DNA of 64,000 nucleotides from positions 312,223 to 376,222 of the forward strand of contig PUQB01000161.1 of assembly GCA_003024785.1 (NCBI GenBank), read 5' to 3'. Of this stretch, positions 1-11,920 are shown piece by piece. Positions within the stretch are counted from its first letter, which is position 1. Every line of letters starts with the position of its first letter. Source of the DNA: Selaginella tamariscina (Eukaryota > Streptophyta > Lycopodiopsida > Selaginellales > Selaginellaceae). The notes under the pieces were generated by a model. It had not been told where the DNA came from. It did not search any database and was given only the letters and a program-made list of their open reading frames with translations. Position numbers and translations under genes: made by a program.

Positions 1-436
1 TCTCCAAAGAGGCTTCAAAGGCAGCCACGAAACCTTCAAAGTCTTCCATCAATGGGTTCACGCTCCAGCAAGGGGGCAACCCAAGCCCGTGGAGATCCAC
101 TTAGTAAGGATGCCAAAAAGCCAACCTTTTGTGCATCAGTCGAGTAGCGGCGTGGTTGCATGCGGATCAAGAGCCGGATCTGATTCAGGAAACCTTGGAA
201 ATCGGCACGATTGCCACTGAACTTTTCTGGCATGCTGATCTTCGGCTCCGAAGAAAAGTTCGATGAAGAGGGAACCACCGATGCCTGAAGAGAGCCTGCG
301 CAGCCTTGGAGGATGCATCAGCAGCTGCATGCGCCGCATTGGTGGAACCTTGCAGATCGGTGACCACTTGGCGCAAAGTGGCCAGCTCATGAAGCAACAT
401 TTGGTGCTCACGTTGAAAGTGCTCAAAATCAGCCAT
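1..436 (-). pseudogene. gag, N-terminal part, frameshifted and cut by the window edge
   Basis: The start codon at 436 opens a protein beginning MADFEHFQREHQMLLHEL, a leucine-rich coiled-coil start typical of plant gypsy Gag. Homology then passes into a second frame (278 down to 36) carrying PKISMPEKFSGNRADF and QPRRYSTDAQKVGF. The capsid-like homology then seems to continue in a third frame to the window edge. At least two frame changes mean this copy could not make full-length Gag. The assignment rests on similarity to the better preserved gag at 47625-48207. Confidence 0.7.
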
Positions 437-527
437 GATCTATGAAAGAAAAAGAAGGAAAATGAAGGAAAAGAATCAAGGAAAAAAAGTAGCTGGAAAA
501 GAGCTATGAAAGGAGTTACTATCAAAC

Positions 528-1133
528 TGTCAAGCCACGATCCAGGAACCAGGAAGAGAGCAGGATTCCAAGAACAGAAGGCTTGACTCAGGAGCAGGAC
601 GAGAGCAGGACAGGAACTAGGAACTAGGAGCAAGACAAGGACAGACAGATCCAGGAGCAAGACAGGAACAAGATAGATCCGAAAGCAAGACAGGAGCAAG
701 ACAGGAAAGGCACAGGACAGGATCCAGGAGCAAGACAGAACAGGAACAAGATCCGGAGCAAGACAAGAGCAGGACAGGATTCAGAGCAGGATAGGATCCA
801 GGAGTGAGACGAGGAGAGAACATGAAGCAAGGAGTAAGACAAGACAAGATTGATCGTAGTAAACTAATGTTGATAGTAACTGATTGTACAACAATTAGGT
901 CAGAGCTTTTATGCTCACAACTTCCAAGAGCTAATCTAGGCATGAGTGCTAAAAGTGGTTGCATGCATCTAAAAGTGTGTGTGCATGCAGAGGCTAAAAC
1001 AAGTCCACATCCTCTAGGCATATCCTGTGGCATATCATGTAGAAATATCCTGTAGGTATCCTGCAAGCATATTCTATATCCCATATCCTGTATCCTGTAT
1101 CTGGAATCCTGCATCCTGTATCGGGTCGTGACA
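528..1133 (-). repeat. LTR of the left-edge gypsy element
   Basis: The segment begins TGTCAAGCCACGA and ends TCGTGACA on the plus strand, giving TG...CA ends and a short inverted terminal match. The inner edge lies just outside the gag leader, and the sequence before it (atcaaac) matches the base run before the LTR at 48361. The interior is unusual: about 540-800 is a degenerate minisatellite around ggagcaagacaggA, and 1020-1120 is a run of atcctgtatcctg-like units. The outer border is inferred from the terminal motif; the partner LTR is not in the window. Confidence 0.65.
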
Positions 1134-4100
1134 GGGCAAGATCCTAAAGTTTATTCAAATTATCTTTTAAGATTTGAGGGATAGTCATTTTAGGGAATCT
1201 AGGGTATAACCCTAAGTCTTATGCCTATTTAGGCATTAGTTAGATCTTATCATCTTAGCGTTACTCACACAAAGTGTTAATATCACTTGGCAGCCACGTG
1301 TTACCACATGTTGACCTTTGGGTAAAAACTTTAACAAATGTTTTATCTGATTTCCATGCTGCTAAACTTTGTTACTCTTAGCTGAAAGAGGAGCTTTCCA
1401 GAATACAACCTTTCCAACTCCTATTTTCTATTCGTAGTGCTTCTTTGGTATCAATGTGTGATGAAGTTTATATCTGAAGCAGCAACGAGACAAGCTAATT
1501 GGAGGAGTCTCAAAAATGAGGAAGAGGCAGAGGTTGCAATTAGAGGAAGATGAAGAAGCTAAAACATACATCTACAACTACATATTTAGCATTTGAAATT
1601 GAGCTATGTATAACATTTGAAATTGAGTAACGAAATCAAGAAAGAAGCTTCAAAAGAGCAACACATATGATTCTTATGTTGGGCCATTCTCACAAGGCAA
1701 ATGAGAAGGCTTTTGATTACCGATAGTTCTATTGCTTTCGATCATCGATAGTTTTATTATTGATGGGGAGGCAGAAGCTTACTTTAGAGCTCCACAACAA
1801 TGAAATAGGCTGAGAACTTGTACAACAACTTTGCAACAAAGGCTTGCAAAGAGAGCTCACAAATCTTATAGCAAAATGCTTGCACAACTCCAAATCTCTC
1901 CTCCACCCTAATACTAATGGGACTAAACATACGATTTGAAACATTAGTTTAATGGTAAAAAAACAATTAAAATTTTGAAGTCTCCTTTAAATTAATTTAA
2001 AGGAATTCCTAGTGTGAAATTTTCATTAAAATTGTATGTTTAAATTAGTCCCATTAAATTTGACTTAATGGGACTTAATATGAATCCATTTTAGTTTAGA
2101 AAGCATTTTAGGGCTAGTTAATGGGCGATGTTAGTGCCCTAGAATGATAATTAAAAACTTTAGTGTAAAACTTGTTTTGTTAACACATTTTGGCCGGCCT
2201 TTGTTGCTGTTGTCCTTTCTATTTCGATTGTTGATTAATATATAATACACAAGATTATAATTAAATGTTTATTATTGATGTAAAATTGTAAATAACATTT
2301 TACCTACATACATTTTTTAAATAAGATTTTTAATACTTTTTGAAGAGAATTCTTTATAATTATAATTTTAATAGCAAATATCCTATTATAAAAGTTTAAT
2401 TAAGAGTTAAATTATAAAAAGATTTAAGACACATGAATGCAAAAACGTTAATTAATTCACGTATTAGTCATTATACTCCTTTAATGCACCATGTATTAAT
2501 ATGATGTCAACATTAAATATATCAGAATAAAACATTAAAAAAAGTTATAAAATAAACTATAAATAAGTCTTCATGGGGCTTACGTTATAAATCACAAGAA
2601 TATGTTGATGTTAATACCAAAATATACTTAGAATATTCAAAGGACGTTTCAAGCACAATAAGTCTACACAACAAACATTATACAATCACCATGTAGGCAC
2701 TGTATAAGCATTGTCATTGCTTTAGATTTTACCACATGCAATTTGTCATATCGTGCTAACATTCCTGCATATGCCTTAAGGTCCATTTATTTTATTTTCA
2801 AAAGAATGGCCTAATTTTCTTAACATAATCATGAGGCTCAAGTCAAAAATTAAAGCATTTCTATTATAGTTTTTACATGGTGCCATGAATATGGCTCATT
2901 AGATGTCAACCTTAAAATCCCCATTATGAACCTTTAAGAAATTAATAAATAAATGTTCACCTTGTGAGTCATGATGCATGACCAACTTAATTATAAATGT
3001 GTTCCTAGTTTAACGTGGAGATATGATGATATAAATTGAAATAAGAAACACCACGATAAAATTGTTTATAGGTTGGAGTTTAATGTGAAAATTTTTTAAT
3101 AGCATTATGAACTCAAATTTTACAATCATGAGGATGATCCTAATCAAATAGTGATATTCATGCATATGAAAATCATTATTTAATTGGGAACATCATCATG
3201 ATCATAAACTTTGAGTCCAAAGTGTTATTAGATTTTCCCCATGTTAAACTCTAATCTATATTAAACATTTGAGAGCAAGATGTGTAGACAAGCCAAAAGA
3301 CCTATCATGTTCTCAATCACACAGTTTAAATTTTTCACTTACTCTTGTACACAACTCATTTGTGTTTACAGAGATAGATTTGATAAGATTTTCACTGTTA
3401 GTTTTACATGAAGATGATTGATAGATATAAAGAACATGTTAATAAATACATTTATAAAGATCAAGAATAATGGTTGAGAATTTGTCAATTTAGGCAGCTT
3501 CAAATATGTACAGAATTTATAGGTTGGCAAGGTGCATTTCATCCAAGAGACTTACTATAGTGCAGCTAATGAATGACATAATCACTATCATATTGTTGTG
3601 TATCTATGTGTTCATTGAAGGTGAAAATAATTATACTTTTAAGAATTAACATAATTAATGGATTAGTTAATAAATATTGTTATCACCTCTTATGTTCAAG
3701 CATAACGATTTATCATCTCTCACTATTTGAGGAATTGTAAGAATTGCAAGCTAGAAAATAAAATATACAACATGTTGTAATAGATTTAATTGGAATATTA
3801 CGCTTTATGTTTATGATTCTTTATAATTAGTAATTCTGTGTGTCATCCAAAACCTCCTAAGTTGTTTTGCAAGTAACTCAGTAAGCATATCTTCTTCTTA
3901 CGTATAACACCATCTCTTAAACCTTGTCAAGCTACCATATTATTGATGTCGTGCACTTCACCACTTCATTAACTATATATCAATGAAGTCAAAACATAAA
4001 AATTATTGCCAAGTACATGTGTTATATTAAAAACCATTTGCAACTAATAACACAACATGTGAAATGTTTTACTCTTCATATAACATTTCTTTTCAATTAT

Positions 4101-6600
4101 CTAAAGTTGACAATTAGGTTGTAATGCATTTAATAAACCTCATGCTTATTATAATATAAATAAAGTCTTTTACACCATCTTAGTTTCATGAACATACACA
4201 TATAATGTAATTGAATTTAAAATAAATGGTATATAATCTGAATTAGACAAATATTTTTTTCTTTTTAAAGTATCAAACCTTTCACTAAAGGCAATGAAAA
4301 TGCACTACAAAAACATAATTCACAACACTTTATTTCCCACTATATAAATAACAAATGGAAGCCCTTAACCTTGGCCAATATACACATCATTATTATTAAA
4401 AATATCAACATATGCATAAAAACCATTAGATGTGTTAAGCCATTATTAACTTATAATCTTAGGTATTAAAACCCATTAGTTATACTTAAACATTGACCAA
4501 TGCATTAAAAATCTATTAGATGTGTATAAGTTGTTAGATGTGCTTAACATTTATAAAAAGTAATTATTTAGTCTTTTAAGTTAAACTAATTAATTAATTA
4601 ATGTAGCAAGATATATATTTCGTTTCTTAATAACTTTGGTAACTTAAAGGTTAAAAGATGTATTTAATAAAATATTTTATATCATATGAGGAAAATATAT
4701 TAATAAAAATTTGGGCCATCGATTCAAGTATTCTATGTTTGTTTGTACATAAACTATTCTACATACGTTTATATATATAACATGTGAATAAATATACATT
4801 GAACTTTAAAATATAAAATATAATTTATGTTTAATATATATTGGAATAATATAGCAATATTATATAAGTTAAATAATACTAAAATAAAAAGAACAAAGTG
4901 AGAACATTGTAACTTAATAAGCAAATATAAAAAATATTTAAACAATTATGTATATATCATATGTCAAAATCAAATTTAATCATAGATATATTTAAAATAT
5001 AATAGTTAAAGAATTTAAAACTATGCAAATTTTTTTATAGTTATTAAATGAAAGATTGTTTAAATGTAGCACCTTTGCCTGGCAAAATCCATGACCACAA
5101 TGTAGAAATTGCGACCACCCCTTTTTACATAGATCCACAACCACACAACTTGCATGGGCTTGAGTATAAAGCTTGAGTAGGGCCAAAACCCTCAAAGCAA
5201 TTAACACACTTTTCTCCACCATTTGTATCGTTTCTTTTAATTCAATTCAATTCAATTCAATCTCAGTTTTCACAATAACTCTTATCCGTCGACAAGTGTA
5301 GTTATTAACATGGGAAAACTTTCCTATGCGTAGAAATCATTATTCACAGCGTAGGAAAAGCTTTCTAAGTTAAAGTAAAGAGGATTTTGATCTAGTATAG
5401 CTTTATAAATATAAGGTCAAGGATAGGATTTTGCTTTGGCCATTGCCATATATAGCACTTATAAGGTAGTTTTCTCATAGGATAAGCATATATTCACTAT
5501 ATATATCATATATATATATAATTATGCACTTACATTACTAAATGATTACAAGAGATAGCAAGTGAAAAGACTTACTTCTTCTTAAAGATTCTCTCTCTCC
5601 CATGCATTCCTCTCCATAACCTTCATAGCCTTCATAGTCTCTCTCTCCCCCTTCTTGCCCTAACTTGCTATAACCGAATCCTGTCCTTATCGAACCGTCA
5701 TAACCATCTACTCCTCCTGCGTAGGATATTTCCTACTATCGTAGGATTTTTTTGTACCTGTAGGATTTTTTTCTACCGCACCTTTCTTACGAGCTTTCCT
5801 CCACCGTAGGAAAGTTCGATGTATGTAATTCCTACATGCTCTGTTTTTGATCCCTAATAGTAGTCTATTCGTCTCAGCAGATGAAGTATTCCTGCTCGGA
5901 TTCCAATTCCTAACAGAACTCATATTCACATAAGAAAGAATGTTAAAAACCCCTTTTGCATTATTATTCCCAAGTTTCATATCATTAAACTGAGTAGCCC
6001 TTTCTTAAAATCTTTAAAAGCATTTGAATTATAAAATAATATGAACATGTGCACACATGTTCATAGAAAAAAGGTATTTTACCATGTCATCTAATGTGAA
6101 TAATTTTATACCTTAACTTATATTGAAAGTAGCTAAAGATTCTTTTCACAGAGTGGACATAAAAGTTTTAAAATAGTTAAATATGCAACACCTTTTCTCA
6201 TTTTAAGGACTCACACTGCTTTTCTTCCTCCTTAGAATGAGGGGTAGTTTGAACCATGGCACATACCTCAAGGGCAATGTAGAAAACTTAGATTTGACAC
6301 ATTTTGTTCATTCTCTTATTATAACCCATTCACAAACTTTCATAAATATCTCATTCTATTAAGTACATCTAAAGAAAAGTTACACAATAACTTGAAAAAG
6401 AGTTAAGTTATCATATAAAGTAATTTAACTAATAATAAATTCATCATGTTAAGGATAACAACTGGATTAAGGATTCATTAAATAGTTAAATAATTAAACC
6501 TACCAATACTAGGTATCTGTTATTTTGTGAGTCTGTTTAACACCCATCAGTGGTCATCCTTGATCCAATAGTTTTAATAGTGCTACATAAGTTTAAGAAT
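1134..6600. other. AT-rich intergenic spacer, no supported gene
   Basis: I see no convincing exon series in this 5.5-kb stretch. It is very AT-rich, with scattered short open frames lacking recognisable domains. A CT-rich tract near 5580-5700 (repeated tctctctctccc) resembles a plant 5' leader but has no coding frame behind it. Around 6410-6750, motifs of the type aggttaagxataa recur as loose repeats next to the left end of the candidate transposon. Confidence 0.5.
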
Positions 6601-6764
6601 TAGAATAACCTTTGGACATCATTTAAAATGAATGCACATGGCATAGATGCTTAGAGATAAACTCACTAAGTTAAGATAATAATTAGGTTAAGTGTAAACT
6701 CACTAGGTTAAGGATAACAACGTCATTAAATAGTTAAGCCTAACTTAAGGTAGATTAGAATACC

Positions 6765-6795
6765 ATATATGCACGTTGTAACTAAAGTGGGCATG
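6765..6795 (+). repeat. Left inverted terminal-type repeat (31 bp)
   Basis: The sequence starts atatatgcacgttgtaac and ends gtgggcatg. Its complement recurs at 21726-21756 with two mismatches. Further inward, at about 6930-6970, GGAATATTCC and TTAGAATATTC motifs resemble the inner side of the right end. The outward border is not sharply defined. Confidence 0.6.
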
Positions 6796-7049
6796 ATACG
6801 TGAAAATGGGAATATAAAATAAATTACTAATTAATACTTAAGTTTTAATTATAATTAATTATTTAATTAATATGTAATTAAGCCTTAAATATTAATTAAT
6901 TAATTAATTAATCCTTCAATAACCTTACTTAGTAAGGAATATTCCTAAAATATCTTAGAATATTCATATTATTCAAAATAGTTTATAATGAAAATACTAT
7001 CAAACATAATTAGAAATGAAATCATTTTCTTATCAACATGTTAATTTTT

Positions 7050-8215
7050 TTATAAATACTTTCTTCCTATCATACAAAGAAATCTTTTCATTTTGTCTAA
7101 ATCATCACTCTCCGGATTAATCAAATCATTTTGGTCAATATCTTGATGTTGTTGCCACCACTTAACACTCTCACGAATGCAATTGGGAGTTGCCATCCTT
7201 GTTAATACATAAGATGTGATAAGAGAAGGTCTGCATAAAGGCTCATCTAAAAACTGACGTTCCTTAAGAATAATATTATAAAGCGCCCGGTTGCTATCCT
7301 TCATTTTATAAAATTCAATATCACGAGAAAGAAAAGCTTCAGGAAATGTATGATACGGTGGATACTGCTCACAAAAATTTTCGAGATTCTTCTTTCTGAG
7401 GCACGTATCCAAGTAGTTCACTAGCTCATCCATGATATCGGTATCAGAATATGGATCGAAAGTGATTGGATGAATACAAGCAATGTTTTGGTTGAGCATA
7501 GCCTTCTGAGGAGAGTCGTCTACTACTAATCTGTGCGTTCTTCATTATCCTTAAGCGACTGATCTCCCCATGAGTCCCAATTATTCTTTCATTCTTGAAG
7601 AAGTATGGCTTGCTTTCCTTTCTTATATTGTGAAATTCGAGAGGTTTATAACATTCGCTGGTCAAAAATCCAATCTTTACGAATCACCTCTTCTGCAACA
7701 CTACAATGTTTCTTAAGTAAATTCAACAGCGGTGTTAAGTTATGAATCTGCATGCATGACCAAATCCCCACAAGCGCACCCATCTCCTTAAGCTTTTGAA
7801 AGAGACGATCCAACCCTGGACGAAAAATAATATCATATCGAAATTTACCATGACAAGGAATGAAATCTCCTTGTTTGATTTCTTTTTTCTATCCTCGGGC
7901 CTTTGTCGATGAAGCAGAACACCATTGACATCCAACAACACAATATGGCCATGAGTAACATGAGATAGCGTTGCCTCTTGAATACTTTGCAAATCACTTG
8001 TTTGCTCCCTTTCACATTTATCCGTTGCCACTATCTCGTTGCCTATCCCTTCATCATTTAATTGTACATCATCCTTACAAGATTCAGATATTGCATGCGC
8101 TGAAGAAATTGATTTCGGAATGAAGCCAATAAAAATGATGATGAAGTGGCCCCCATGGTAACGATGTTTTGAGCTGCATTATTATCCATTTCCTGCATGA
8201 ACTCTGTCATTCTGA
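7050..8215 (-). pseudogene. FCP1/NIF-type HAD phosphatase-like protein, frames broken
   Basis: Reading leftward there is an N-terminal extension, then HAD motif I in the form HIVLLDVNGVLLHR (7950-7900). RPGLDRLFQKLKEMG with GIWSCM follows at 7830-7750, then a region with DWIFDQR (about 7680), then VVDDSPQKAMLNQN (7525-7485), which is HAD motif IV, and a C-terminal part to a stop at 7050. This order is that of FCP1/NLI-interacting-factor-like phosphatases of the HAD superfamily. The second aspartate of the usual DxDxT motif is Asn here (DVN), as I recall from other plant members, so phosphatase activity is doubtful. At least three frame changes separate the blocks. It lies immediately downstream of the methyltransferase-like gene on the same strand, as possible transposon cargo. 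Confidence 0.65.
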
Positions 8216-8482
8216 CATGTGGCACAAGAAATTGTCGCCAAACCCCTCTCTTACCTCATGGCAATGCTGAAAATCCATGTTCTCAATTATTTCATTACAT
8301 CTGCAAAATGATAATTAGCTGACCTTAAAATTATCAAGGTATATTATTTACCTTGTTAATGTGTGACCCATGTTTGAACTAAAAGCTTCATTAATCCTTG
8401 AGAATTTATTTTCTGTACAAATATAAAAGAAATATACAAAAATGCCTTATGTTACACTCATTTACAACTATTCATCACTCTA

Positions 8483-11400
8483 TCAATTCATTATCAATTC
8501 TTCTTCGCTATTACCTTCTGAGTGAGGCGAAGAAGGTCTAAGCCGCTTGTGAGATGGTTCAAGATCTTCTGCATCTTCTATTGATGTTTCCATGGGTCCT
8601 GGAGTGTGCGAATGTTCTGTACTCCTCGAGATAACTTCCGGTCTAATATCTGATTGAAGTTCGTTCTCAGACTCCGAGATTGAACCAGATTCACCTTCAG
8701 AGCTATCGCACTTATCTGGAGGGAACTTTCTCAAATACGCCTTTATGGAATCGTTGGGGTACTCAGTTGAGACCCAATCTATCCACTTGTTCAGGTCCTC
8801 AACCATGGTCTTATCCTTTTCAACGGCAAACACACATGTATGCCGAAGGTAACACTCCTTCAAGACGGACCCCCTAGTGCAGTAGTCAAAAACCCACGCA
8901 TCACTGTGAGGACCCCTGATCAAGTTGACGATGCTCCGTGCCGCTTGACTTGTAATGTTTGGATAACGTACATTGCCGAATACGTCACTCATACCTATCG
9001 GTGTATCGGATGGAGGTTCAGGGCCGTTGGAGTGCAAACAGATGCCTGGCCAGTCATTTGGAAGCTTGAAATTGTTTGGCGCATTCCTAACAACCAAGTG
9101 AACAACGGTATCAATGCACTTGGGATTAGCATCGTTCATATAAAATCCTGTCCAACGATGTCTATTCTTCTTGGCGAAGGCGAAGGCAAAAGTATCGGTG
9201 ACATGAGCAAGAATCAAGAAATAAATACCTGAAAAAGTAGGTATCAGTGAAGAGCGCAAGCATGAATTCAATAATAAATACCTTCTATGTATATGCTTGC
9301 ACGGCTAAGTTTCTCCACCAGATCCTCTAGTGCCCTATCTGTCGAAAGATTTTTTGACACCCGCCGATCCATCACGAACAATTGAAACGGTTTCCTACAA
9401 GCAGTGATGTTACCCCATAAAGTCTCCGAATCTAACAACAAACATCTGTAGGGCTTGTCGTGATTCGTAGCATCCTCCTTTATAAGGTTCAATTCGGTTC
9501 TCCGCTGCTGAAGGACTGCCATAAGAGAAGGCGTCATCCCAATGTTCTCCTTTTTGGCGTTGGCGTGCAATAGATTCTTGCCTAGATCTTCCGATTGGTT
9601 CACCCATTCGACAAGCATATCATCGTTCGTCACATGCAAATATTTGCTGACCTCTTCATATGTTGAAGTCGAGGTCCAACCCAGTTTGTGGCAGTGTATT
9701 CCCAACCACTCCTTGAAATGCCTGACCGTCTTCAACTCCATTGCCTTGAGATGAAAAGGAGAGGTTGGGCTGCTGTTATTAATTTGTAGTTTGCCATCGA
9801 TCACCAAATCAGCCAAGACTTCCATCTCCTCCATCGTTGTTCCATTTAAAGGCTTCAACCATGTGAGCTTGAAATCGTTGTCTACATCCTTTGTAGATTG
9901 AACAGACTTAGCCTTCGGCGTCTTACTGGGTTTCTTTGCAGACTTTTCTGAGGGCTCCCCTTCACTTGTCTGCTTCTTCTTCAGTGTTCCTTTTGAAAAG
10001 GATTCCATAATCCCCAACCATTTGGCAAAGATCCTATCTTCGGGGCAAGAAATCAACATCATCAGAAAGATGTTTCCTTCCCGCCCACCTGGGCAAAATC
10101 AACTGCTGCAATTTCTTCAACTCTCTGAGGAAAAAGACAGATTAATATACCGGCGAGATAAATCCCGCCCAAACAATTTGCTTACCCGGTATTCCGCAGA
10201 TTGTGTATTCCCTGCGGTAGCTCTTTGTGGTCGCTGAAGAGATTCCCACACGGCTCGCGTGTGTTTAAACTTCTCCCATATTTTGCTGTTGTAGTGGTTG
10301 GTGTCGGCAGCGTCCCATTCCGCCGATAACTTATGGTACTGCTCGATTGTGAGATTCGGCTTAGCTAAAAACGCCGATCTTTTTGTCAGCTTCTCACGGG
10401 TATGCTCGGAAAGTTTTGTTGCCATCGTTCCTTTGTTGTGTTCCGAGAAGTCGTTGGGCTGCCGTTATTGTGTGCTGGCCACTAATGATGTAGTACTTGA
10501 TAGATTTTTATTCTCCGTCTGAATCTTCATGAGTTGTTCTGGTGTTGTGATCCAGACTTTGTCAGCGCCCTTCCTTCTTTCATAGTATGGACACAAAACA
10601 TTATGTGGAACGGTATAAGAATTGTCGTCCTTCATCTTCTCCATGAGCTCAGCTACACGTTCCTGGTTGAGTGGCCTGTAATTGAAGTTTGGGTTGACGC
10701 TGCAATATTTAACCCTACAAGGATAAATCTTATCATCCAACATCATTTCCTTGTGACTTATTGCAGCATGAGATGCCACAGGTGCAGCTGACAAAACGAT
10801 TGATGATTTTCTTTTGCGATCCGAATCAACATGTGTGATCCCCGACTGCAGCTGTTCTAGTGTTCTCGGTACACTCTTCCAGCTCCCAAGCTTCCTAAGC
10901 AAATTGAACGTGATCTGTAGAGAACCTGAGACCGAGCCACCTCTCAATCTCCATTATGATGTCGCTGTGTTCTTCTTCAATGTGAAGAGGGAAGATTGCT
11001 CCACTTGCTGATTTTCTGTATTGTGAAGCAATATCTCCTGACAATACACCTACTCGATGAGTCTGAAGATTTTCGAAGTAGACATCCAGATGGATCCCCT
11101 CCATAGATGGGCTTTCGTTGAGTTGAAGAAGAACTCCAAGGTCAACATCATTAGTGAACACGTGAACGTCATTATCCACAAGTCGACAAAACCACCCGAA
11201 ATTAATGTTGTAACTGACGACCTCTGGATCCGAGAACGTGACATTGGATGGAACAAGGCATATCTGTCGAGCATCGTCCAATCTGGGTTCGCAGCCTGCT
11301 TTCGGGTGCTTGACTAGCGAATCTACTTTCCATTGTTTTGCTTGTCCATGAGATGTGACAGAGGTTAATTTGACAGCAGCCATGGTTGCTCCAATGCGCT

Positions 11401-11579
11401 TCCCATTTATCTTAAAATATGGCCAAGTTGATTCCAGAATCCCCCTGCCCATCTCTTCTCCTGCTCTTGTCTTTAATGTCACCTCAATTCCACATCTGAA
11501 TACAAAAATGATTAGTTCAAGTATCCGAGTATAACAGATTTTATTTTAATTCTTACCCAGAATTTGACGACGACTCCAT
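8483..11579 (-). pseudogene. ParB-like plus amino-methyltransferase-like protein, several frame breaks
   Basis: A 23-bp first coding exon (11579-11557, MESSSNSG) joins in phase to an exon starting 11495 (GT/AG borders). Domains in order: an N-terminal domain (about 11480-10900) resembling the start of the transposase-like protein at 18.1 kb; a ParB/sulfiredoxin-like region with RPLNQERVAELMEKM (10690-10630) and SGQHTITAAQRL (about 10490-10450), matching the ParB GQH..AA..L signature; a linker with WDAADTNHYNSKIWEKF; an intron near 10190-10130; a Lys-rich tract; then a methyltransferase-like region with YRCLLLDS and, near the C-terminus, WVFDYCTRGSVLKECYLRH..VFAVEKD (8915-8820), resembling motif I (FxGxG) of permuted N4/N6 amino-methyltransferases. 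The acidic tail ends at 8483. I could not find a clean DPPY/W motif. Homology crosses frames about five times, so this is a decayed copy or has indel errors. Confidence 0.6.
10150..10175. repeat. Isolated copy of the palindromic repeat inside a methyltransferase-gene intron
   Basis: The stretch ccggcgagataaatcccgcc is a variant of the array palindrome with the ATAAAT core also seen in array A (for example 12418 and 13244). It falls between a plausible donor (ccGGTAAGC on the minus strand) and acceptor (TTTTTCCTCAG), far from the main arrays. This links the gene to the palindrome family. Confidence 0.7.
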
Positions 11580-11721
11580 ACTAATGACTCGATCTCCTTG
11601 TTTGATCAAATCGTCCTTCTGCAAAATAATACACTATAAATATAAATTATATAAAAACGCACACACACTTGTATAAACCCGAATATACAAAAATAATACA
11701 CAGAGAGAAGTAGACGTAATT

Positions 11722-11808
11722 AACTGTCCGAAGCTCACATTTGTGTTAGTGCAAAAGAAAGATAACATTTCGTTTTAGAACCACCACAAATGTGAGCTCT
11801 GGACAGTT
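11722..11808. other. Strong hairpin upstream of the leftward gene
   Basis: Bases 11722-11745 and 11785-11808 are inverted copies (about 22 of 24 pair; core cacaaatgtgagct), with a loop of about 39 bases. The hairpin sits about 145 bp upstream of the start codon at 11579, in the likely promoter or 5' leader of the leftward gene. Function unknown: it could be a regulatory stem, a small-RNA precursor or a fragment of an inverted-repeat element. Confidence 0.7.
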
Positions 11809-11920
11809 TTACATAGATTCCTAGCTTTTACTCGAAATATTATGATAAGATGATAAAAGTAAATAAAATGAGATATGCAACTTATATATACTAATACACA
11901 TATATATTCACATGGAAGGT

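Larger units (their letters stand above)
1..1133 (-). mobile_element. 5' end of a Ty3/gypsy LTR retrotransposon, truncated by window edge
   Basis: Read on the minus strand, this is an LTR (528-1133) followed by a purine-rich leader and the start of a gag gene that runs off the left edge. The gag frames are clearly related to the gag of the element at 43178-48716: both have a coiled-coil N-terminus, then an SxPKISMP stretch, then the block QPRRYST followed by a GSLLSGS-like stretch. Only one end is visible, so age and completeness cannot be judged. Confidence 0.8.

Noticed and set aside
136..1114. Long minus-strand open frames over 136-1114
   Set aside because: Low-complexity Leu/Ser/Pro frames produced by the LTR minisatellite; the gag homology lies in other frames.
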